In this document: one piece after another, positions 56,721-64,000 of the stretch
Layout of the letters: every line of letters starts with the position of its first letter
Numbering within the stretch: the first letter of the stretch is position 1
Origin: Tausonia pullulans
Taxonomy: Eukaryota; Basidiomycota; Tremellomycetes; Cystofilobasidiales; Mrakiaceae
Length of the DNA: 64,000 bases
Assembly (NCBI GenBank): GCA_951802195.1
Contig: OX637629.1
Span: 1,054,001 to 1,118,000 of the forward strand
Direction of reading: 5' to 3'
Position numbers and translations under genes: made by a program
The notes under the pieces: generated by a model
What the model was told of the DNA's origin: nothing
Database searches by the model: none
What the model saw: the letters and a program-made list of their open reading frames with translations, nothing else

Positions 56721-59700
56721 CTCCCACTCGATGAGCTGAGACCTCCTTTATTGCTGCTCCTGTTCTGTTTCTTGCTCCTTCCTACTTCTCGTACCTTGGC
56801 CGGTCTTCTGATCCGTGCGCGAGGGGCGATCCGTAATGCCTAACGACTTCTTGAAGCGTTCGAGTTTTTCCACGCCGAGGGCTTTTGTGAGTAGGTCTGC
56901 GAGCATGTCCTCCGTTGGACAGTATCGGAGTTCGATGAATCCGCTCTGCAATGCCTCTCGCCCGTACTTGTAGGCGACGTTGATGTGCTTCGTCTTCTCC
57001 GAATGCGTCCCGTTTTTGGTCGTCTCGATTGCTCCTTGATTGTCGACGTAGACCGGGATTGAAGTGAAGTCATATCCGAGCTGTGCTAGGAGTTTGGCGA
57101 CCCATCTTAGGGTCTGGCATCCGGTTGAGAGGGCTATATACTCCGCCTCGAGAGATGATCGGCTGACTGCCTTTTGACGTCTGCTTGCCCAGATGACGGT
57201 TGATCCGAGGACTTTGACGGTGAATCCTGTTGTTGATCTTCGTGACTCGTGATCTCCGGCGTAGTCCGAGTCCGTCCAAAGTTCCATGAGCGGCGCATCT
57301 GGTTTCCCTCCTAGCGTGAGTGTTGTGTCTGCCGATCCTTGTAGGTATCGGAAGATCTTCTTGGCTGCTCCCCAGTGGACCCTTCGAGGGTCCGAGCTGA
57401 ATCGGCTAACGACTCCGACCGCGAATGCGATGTCTGGTCGTGTGCAGACCTGAAGATACATGAGGGAGCCAACCGCCTCAAGGTATGGCACTCCGGCCAG
57501 CTTTTCCTTTTCTGACGAGGCGAGATCCTCTGATTGGACTGACAGTTGTCGAAAGTCGTCCATCGGGACCTTGTTTGGCTTGGCATTACTCATGTTGAAG
57601 CGTTCGAGGGCCGATTTGACGTATCGTTTCTGGCTGAGGAACATTGTTCCTGCCGTTCGGTCCCGGTGAACGTCGATCCCGAGAATGGTTCCGGGATTAA
57701 GATCTCCTCGATCTTCGATTTTGAACTCCTTTTGGATCTCCTCCATGACCCATCTTAGGTCTTCCTTTCCTCCTGCTGCGACGAAGTCGTCGACGTACTG
57801 GACCAAGATGATCCGTCGTCCTTCGCGATGTCCTATGTAGACGCAGTGATCCGCTTCGACGGGATAGAGGTTGAGCCGTGTTTGGAAGAACCTTGAGGAA
57901 TGGTTGTAGAATGCGAGGGGAGATTGTTTGAGTCCGTATAGGGCCTTGAGGAGGTGTGCGACAAGTTTCTTGTCCTGTCCTCCCTTCTGTTCATACCCTG
58001 TTGGCTGATCCATGTAGACAGTTTCGACCAAGTCTGCCGTGAGGAACGCCGTTTTGAAGTCTCCTTGGACTAAGTCGAGGTCCTCCAATGCCGCTATGGC
58101 GAGGACGATCCTCAGGGAGTTGAGCTTGGATACCGGCGCGTACGTCTCGACGTAGTCCACTCCTTCGCGCTGACTGTAGCCCTTGGCCACCCATCTAGCC
58201 TTGAAGCGAGTGATCCTCCCGTCTGCTCCTTTCTTGAGCGCGTACACCCAGCGCCCTCCGACCGTTTTCGATCCCGAGGGTAGCTCCGTGAGTTCAAAGA
58301 CTCCGTTCCCTTCCATCGAGGCCATCTCTTCGTCCATTGCTTCCCTCCAGAAGTATGCGTGCTCTGACGTCATTGCTTCTTCGTACGTCTTGGGTAGTGA
58401 GGGTGATGGGAGATCCTCGAGGTTTGGTCTTGCCGCATACGCGTGGCCGACGAAGTCCTCCGAAACGAAATCGGTTATGTCGTAGTCCGTTTGGATGTAT
58501 TTCGCCGCGTCCGCTGTTTCCGCGATCGACCTGTTTCGCATCCCTCGCCCGTAGCTCCCACTCGATTTAACAGCGGGCTGGTCTTCCTCGACCTCCTCGT
58601 AGTACCACGAGGGCTTGAGGCGGGATGTCTTTGGTTTGCCTGCTTCGGCTTTCCCGAGCGGGTCTTGTTGCTCTTCTGGCTGCTTGGACGGTTGTGCTTG
58701 TTCCGTCGCCTTCTCCTCCTTCGGCTGATCTATTCCTTCTTTTTCCTCCTCTTCCCTGGATCCATTTGATCCGACCGTCGGCAACTCCGCTGTTTTTAGT
58801 GCCCCGAACGTTTCGTCGAAGATCACGTCGCGCGAGTATATGATGGCCCTCTTGGGGCTGCCGAAGACCTGTAGTCGGTACGCCTTCTTTCCTTCGGGTT
58901 CGCCGTATCCGAGGAAGATGCACTTGATCGCTTTGACTGGTGCTTCTTCCTTTCCGGATCGAGTGCATACGCGATGCTTCCGAATGCTCGAAGGTAGGTG
59001 AGGTCGGGTTTCCGCTTGTGATAGGCCTGGAATGGGGTTTGATGGTTGATCGAGGCGGATGGGATGCGGTTAATCGTATAAGTGACGTAGTTCATGGCTT
59101 CCGCCCAGTACGATGGGTCAAGCTCCCTCGCGTCTCGTAGCGCGCAGGTGAGCTTCTCCTCGATGGTCCGCATTCCTCGTTCTGCCTTGCCGTTCTGTTG
59201 AGGTGTGCGTGGGATGGTCGTCTCCTGGAGGATCCCCTCGTCCCGGAGATAGGACTCGTAGTCCTTTGACGTGTATTCCCCGCCGTTATCTGACCTGATC
59301 CGTTTGACGACGTGACCGGTCCGTTTTTCTTCCTTCTTCCTCCATGCGATAAATGTCGCTAACGTCTCCGACTTCCGTTCCAAAGCGAACGACCAGTGGT
59401 AGTTCGAGAAGTCGTCCCAAATCGTCATCATGAAGCGCTTTCCTTGCGCTGACGCGACGGGCATTGGCCCTTGGAGATCCGTGTGAATAAGTTCGAGCGG
59501 AGAGGTCGTTTTGGTTGTGGAGGTGGGAAAGGGGGTCCGATGTTGTTTCCCTTCTACGCAAGGCACGCAGATCCGTTCTTTGAATCCATCGATGTCCTCC
59601 TTCGTGAAGGCTGGTAGAAGTCTCTGACTGATGAGCTTCTCCATTGCTGAGATGGAGGCATGGCCGAGCCGGCGGTGGACGAGTTCGATCTTGTCGACTC

Positions 59701-61098
59701 CCGATGCCGTGAGCGCCACGTCCTCCTCCCTTGTGCCGGCTCTTCCTGAGTCGGTCACATCCAGCATGTAGAGGTTTTTCGAAACCTCCTGACCCTCCAT
59801 GAAGACTTGCCCATTTCGGATGAATTGACAGTGCTTCTTGGAGGTGAGCTCCCTCTTGGGGAATCTCGTCTCGACTCCTTTGTTGCCGAGTTGTCCAATG
59901 CTGATGAGGTTTGCGAACCCGGGGATGTGATATACCTCCGAGATCGTGAAGTACCTCTCGACTCCTCCCACTCGCGAGCGCAGGCGGATTTCTCCGATTC
60001 CTTGTACCTGTGCTGGAGTTCCGTCGGCCGTCCTGATCGTGTTTTTGAACTGCTTGTACTTGACGAAGCGTTTCCGCTCTCCTACGATGTGATTCGTGGC
60101 TCCGCTATCTGCGATATATCCGAGCTTGGTCACGATGTCCAGTGACTGGTCCGACACTGATGTATTGGGTCCGACTTGAAGGCTGAAATCCAGGACCGGC
60201 GGCCCCGCGATGTTTGCCTCGTCCCTCCCTTTGTTTCCCTTCTTCCCCTTCTCTGACTTCTTCCCTTTCCCGAACCCTTTGGGTTTTCCGACGAGTTCCC
60301 AACAATCGGTCTTGAAGTGTCCAACCTTTCCACAATGATGGCACGTGGCCTTCTTCATATCAATCATCAGCGCCGAGTCGTTCGACGTGATTGAGGTGGA
60401 GGGTTTGAGTGACTCGTGGGTCCGGACGTAGACCAAGAGGGATGTTGCGACGGTGGTGGGGGAGAGTTGTTCCTTGGTGTCTTGAGCTCGGAGGGTTTGA
60501 TGTTGGATGAATGACTCAAGTGAGGCGGGGAGTCCGCTGAGGAAGAACAGCGAGCTCATACGATCCGGGATGGAGAGGCTGAGGGCCGTCATGTCATCGA
60601 CGATCCGTTGGAATTCGTCGATGTACTCTTGAACGGATCCTCCCTCCTCCATCCTCAGATCCCTCATCCTCCTGATGGCCATTACTTCTCCTGCACCTCC
60701 TTCCACCTTGTGAGTCTTCCTCAGAAGATCCCACGCTTCCTGTGCGTGCGAGCAGTTCCGTATCCTCGGTAACTCCCGATCGCTTACAGCCATCTGGATT
60801 CTGTGGAGCGCGAACTCGTCTTTGCGGTCCCACTCCTCGATCTCTGTGGCGTTGGTAAGTGTGGTGGATGTCTCTTGTGTGTCCTTGTCTGTGACTTCTT
60901 GGACTGGAGCGGGGGTGGGCCTGGTTTTCGTACCTAGGACAACGGGCTTGCAGTCCGCCTCTCCGAAGGCTATAAGCATCCTTACAGCCCAGGTCTCGTA
61001 GTTTGTACCATCGAGAGCGTTGAGCTTGAAGAGCTTGTGGTCGAGCTTCTTGGAGTAGGCTTCTGCAGAGAACATGGTGGCAAATGGTGCTGATAACG

Positions 61099-61315
61099 TG
61101 TTGAAGGTCATGGTTCGCCCCTGGGGTCCAATGTGGATGCAAGCTTACATAATATAGCTACTCGACTCTGCCCGCTTATATAGGTTTTACCTAGTGGCGT
61201 AGAAAGTGCTAGAAATGTGAGGAGAGATGGATGACTAATCGGATGACTGACTAAGCAGGAGAAAAGAGATGGAAGTTTCTGGACCATAGGTCTCCGCGAG
61301 TCGCTCCTTCCAACA
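61099..61315 (-). repeat. Copia 5' LTR
   Basis: 217 bp, about 98-99 percent identical to the 3' LTR. Followed on the minus strand by TTATCAGCACC, a possible but unproven tRNA primer-binding site, just before the gag start. Confidence 0.95.
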
Positions 61316-62222
61316 GAATCGACGAGGAGCGATGGGACAGTTGATAACTCGGTGGTCCTTGCTGGCGCAGTATAGGCAAAGGCCGTCGCGTCGGCGGCGC
61401 TCCCTTTCCGCGTCGGAGAGGGGGCCACGAGGCCGAGAGGTGGCGTCGACCTCCATGGGGACGGGGCCGGATGATGAGGCTGAGGTGTTGGTCACGGGTA
61501 CGAACGGGATCAAGGTACGGCGAGCGGGAGGGACGACTGTGGCGACGGTCGGACGGCTGACGTTGCGGGGTGCATGAGCGTGACGAAAGTCGGTGAGGGC
61601 GTTGTCCCACTTGATGGCGGCATCGATGAGGTCGTCGAGGTTGGCATAGTTTTGAGCACGGACGATGCGTTCTTTGACGTCAAGCTTGAGACCGTCGAAG
61701 AAGTTGAAACGATGGTACTGATCGCCAAAGTCGAGGATGAACATGTGGCGTTTGTATTCGAAGGCGTAGTTGGAGGCCGAGGTTGTTTGGCTTAGATCCT
61801 TGAGAGCGCGCCGAGCAGTTCAACGCGGTCGATTTCTCCGAAGTCTTTGAGGAGGCGGGCCCGGAAACGTGGCCAGGTGTCGAACCAGTCCGGACGGTCG
61901 GAATCATCGACGAGGAGGTAAGGGCGGACCCAGTTGAAAGCGTCATCCGTAAGGAGTGAGATCGCGCATTGAATCCTCATGTCGTCAGTTCCGAGGGACA
62001 CGGGTTGCAGGCGAAAAATGTTATCAAGCTTGAGGACGAAGGTCTCCGAATCTGATCTCTTGCCACTGAAGGCGTGGGGAATAGGCCCGTGGTAATCTTT
62101 GACTTCGGGATGCGAGGTGATAACCTCTGTCTGTTGTTGTTGTTGTTGTCGGAGATTTTTAAGGGCGGTCCTTAGACGTTCAACTTGCTGTCTTGCAAGA
62201 GCAAGTTCGGTAACGATTTGAG

Positions 62223-64000
62223 TTTTTTTTTGTATTTAAGTCATGAGTTATACGTAGAGAACGAGGTAACCCTATGAGAGATGGTGATTCGTAGCTAGAT
62301 AGAGGGATAGCGAAAGTGAAAGTAGGGGTGGAATGAGAACAAACGATGGGTTATGGACATAGGCCCATTAGAAAAGGTAGGAAACTAAGATGACTATCAA
62401 TGTCGAGCGGTGGCTATGGTCTAAAGTCTATCCATACTTCCCCGCCCCTGACCTGCTTTTCACCCGGGATCGATGGCGGCACCGAGGGCAGTACCAGCCA
62501 TCTGGCCACTGCCAGCCATCCACCTCGTACTCGCCTGCCAGTGTGTCTGCCGGATCGTAGACGCGATCTTGCGGATCTCCTCGTCCATGACAGGGTCGAG
62601 GGCTGCGATCTTGCTGTACCTCCGCCTCCGGACGAATCGCCATGTCCGGGCTACAAAGATGCAGTGGAAGAGGAAGACCGCCCTCGGCGGCGACGGCGTT
62701 GGGCAGACGAGCATCTGGAGGGTAGGAGGAAGGGAGGGGAGTGAAGGCGAGGCACGTGCAGCAGCAGCAGCAGCAGACCAGATAGCGCGTACGACGGGAC
62801 ACGGCTCGTCGAAGAGGTGGAAGAAGGACTCGACGGGGGCCGTCAGGCACAGCGCACATCGCTTGGACCTGTTGTGCGGCGTAGCGGTTCCGTCGGCGAG
62901 GAATGGCGCAGCAGTATGCTTTCCTGGGTGGAGACTGTACAGCGAGAATCGGTGGGCGAAGTCGACGTCTTCGGGCGACGCTCGGGACACGGCCTTGAGC
63001 AAGCACCACCGACGCTTCCAATCGATGTTGGTAAGCGCCGGGAAGTGGTCCTGCCAGCCCTTTGGGATGATGAGGCCGCGGTTGACTAAAGTACGACTGT
63101 GTGCGCCGTGGGGCTCACGAGGGGCGTTCAGCCGGCCGAGGTTTGTGTGGATAGGGAGGAGACCCAGCCGCAACTGGCTATCGGTACCGAACGTAGACAT
63201 CCAGTGGACAGTGTTCCTCCAGCGGTTTTGATCCCAGTAGCTCGTGTCAAAGCTGATTTCTTCGAACCATGCCCGGAGGTAAGCCTGCCATCGTGCAGGG
63301 AGAGCTCTTCGGAGCATTGGGGTGGCATTCCACCAGACGGCTGGAAAGAACCATTGACCTTCCACTGGGGAAAGAAATACGCCTAACCAGCTGAAATTGG
63401 CGGGCCGGGGTCCACTGATGCGAGAAGCTCGACCTATACGGAAGAGCAGAAGACCAGCCAAGGGTAGGACCGTTAGTCGGCCGGGGCGGACAAGAGGTAC
63501 GGAAGAAAGGCTGGTAGAGGATGGAGGGCAACTCGAGGGGAAAATGGAAAAGAGAGGTAGGGGGACGCGCGAGGGATCGTGCGCGGGACTCGAACGGTTC
63601 GCGGCAGAGTAGAACTACATAAAAAAGTATGAGGCTCATATGGAAGCAGGAATTGCCTGCTCTCGTGATGAACTCTCCATCCCTGAAGATGGTGCGAGTC
63701 ATCATTCTATAAGCCCCTGGGTCGAGGCTCATGGTATGGATGATCCGCTTGCGAATACGGATCGATGCGGGAAGCTCCGGTCTGAAGAGCACATCGCCAG
63801 CCCACTGGGCGCGCGCTTTGATGAGCCGGAATCGGAGTGGCGTGAAGCCGAAGCCGCCGAGGTCTCGAGGGGTTTCCAGACGCTCCCTGCTGACGTCGTG
63901 ATGTTTCGATCGGTAGAGGGACTTGTAGGCCGTTGCCTCGAGGTCTTCCAGGATATCGTCTGGGCACGGCAGGAAGCGGTCCAGGTAGATGATCTTCGAG
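62223..64000 (-). mobile_element. LINE (non-LTR retrotransposon), 3' half, entering from the right edge
   Basis: Minus-strand element whose 3' tail (ACGTATAACTCATGACTTAA, then an A-rich run) ends at about 62223. ORF2 sequence begins beyond the window. Here it shows YLDRFLPCPDDILEDLEATA, SRERLETPRDLGGFGFTPLR and AQWAGDVLF (thumb and connection region after RT). After a change of frame between about 63400 and 63550 come FEEISFDTSYWDQNRWRNTV, GLIIPKGWQDHFPALTNIDW and a C-terminal Cys/His motif RCALCLTAPVESFFHLFDEP (C-x2-C...H...C), ending at the stop at 62460. The frame change means this copy is probably dead unless it is an intron or sequencing slip. A 3' UTR of about 230 bases follows the ORF. 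Same family as 15698-16326. Confidence 0.88.

Larger units (their letters stand above)
56504..61315 (-). mobile_element. Ty1/Copia LTR retrotransposon, nearly whole
   Basis: 4,812-bp element on the minus strand with 217-bp LTRs at both ends (TGTTG...CAACA) and the 5-bp target duplication GAATC at 56499-56503 and 61316-61320. Parts in order from the right: gag with CCHC knuckle (about 60300-61080), protease and integrase (about 58900-60200), reverse transcriptase (about 57650-58330), RNase H (about 56840-57280). The gag-protease-integrase-RT-RNase H order is diagnostic of Copia. The LTRs differ at about three positions, so insertion is recent. It looks nearly whole, with about one interruption of the reading frame. 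A purine-rich GAGTGGGAG borders the left LTR as a polypurine tract. Confidence 0.95.
55620..62222 (-). mobile_element. Ty3/Gypsy retrotransposon remnant, split by a Copia insertion
   Basis: Fossil LTR element on the minus strand. Right of the Copia insertion (about 61316-62222) is a gag with capsid-type sequence (AFSGKRSDSETFVLKLDNIF, AISLLTDDAFNWVRPYLLVD) and a CCHC zinc knuckle (CLYCASKDHRVINCP). Left of it (about 55620-56400) is the aspartic protease region (ALLDSGATS, YPIILGIPWLKRHNPSIDW). Reverse transcriptase, RNase H and integrase are not seen in the window, so most of pol is gone. It is broken in several places and cannot be active. It is older than the Copia element that interrupts it; its right end is cut by, or joined to, a LINE. 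Confidence 0.85.

Noticed and set aside
55620-62222. Gypsy gag and protease pieces as a domesticated host gene
   Set aside because: They are broken, split by a Copia element, and flanked by LTR-like repeats; this is a fossil.

Overview
The window is nuclear DNA of a basidiomycete fungus, most likely a red-yeast or smut-type Pucciniomycotina (Microbotryomycetes-like). The evidence is GC-rich coding sequence, genes broken by many short GT-AG introns (VTC4 has 16 exons, FIT2 nine, ERG20 eight), very short exons of 12 to 16 nt, tightly packed genes on both strands, and protein sequences that are clearly fungal (DUR3, VTC4, Dcp2, Atg17, Num1, Nnf1). The species cannot be named from the sequence alone.

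Left part (1-17.6 kb): the 3' part of a DUR3 urea permease, a complete VTC4 polyphosphate polymerase, a dihydropyrimidinase of pyrimidine catabolism, and an 11-exon gene of about 1,719 codons. That last protein has the layout of vertebrate Ki-67: an N-terminal FHA domain, long acidic and Ser/Pro-rich disorder, about seven short repeats of the form TP-x-F-x-G-[VI]-[KR]-x-[LM]-F-Q, and an Arg/Ser-rich basic tail. Next come an intron-bearing tRNA-Pro(AGG), a 5'-truncated LINE copy and a small mitochondrial-type protein.

Middle part (17.6-54.7 kb): a gene-poor stretch with poly-C tracts and an LTR-like repeat, then dense housekeeping genes. They are an RNase III-fold mitochondrial ribosomal protein, eIF3g, Atg17, a THOC5-like protein, farnesyl diphosphate synthase, a formin-type GBD/FH3 protein without FH2, a HIT hydrolase, Dcp2, a FIT2-family lipid-droplet protein, a WW/Gly-rich protein, Prp18, ribosomal protein L5 (uL18), cytochrome c oxidase subunit COX4/5b, a Num1-like cortical PH protein with a 1.4-kb internal tandem repeat, and the kinetochore protein Nnf1. 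Many are arranged head to head over 180-690 bp, so shared promoters are likely.

Right part (54.7-64 kb): a nest of mobile elements with no host gene. A young-looking Ty1/Copia element (217-bp LTRs, 5-bp target duplication GAATC) sits inside the gag region of an older, broken Ty3/Gypsy fragment. That fragment is bounded on the left by an inverted pair of LTR-like repeats and on the right by the 3' half of a LINE that runs off the window. The small LINE fragment at 15.7 kb belongs to the same family. No bacterial-style operon, CRISPR array or rRNA was seen.
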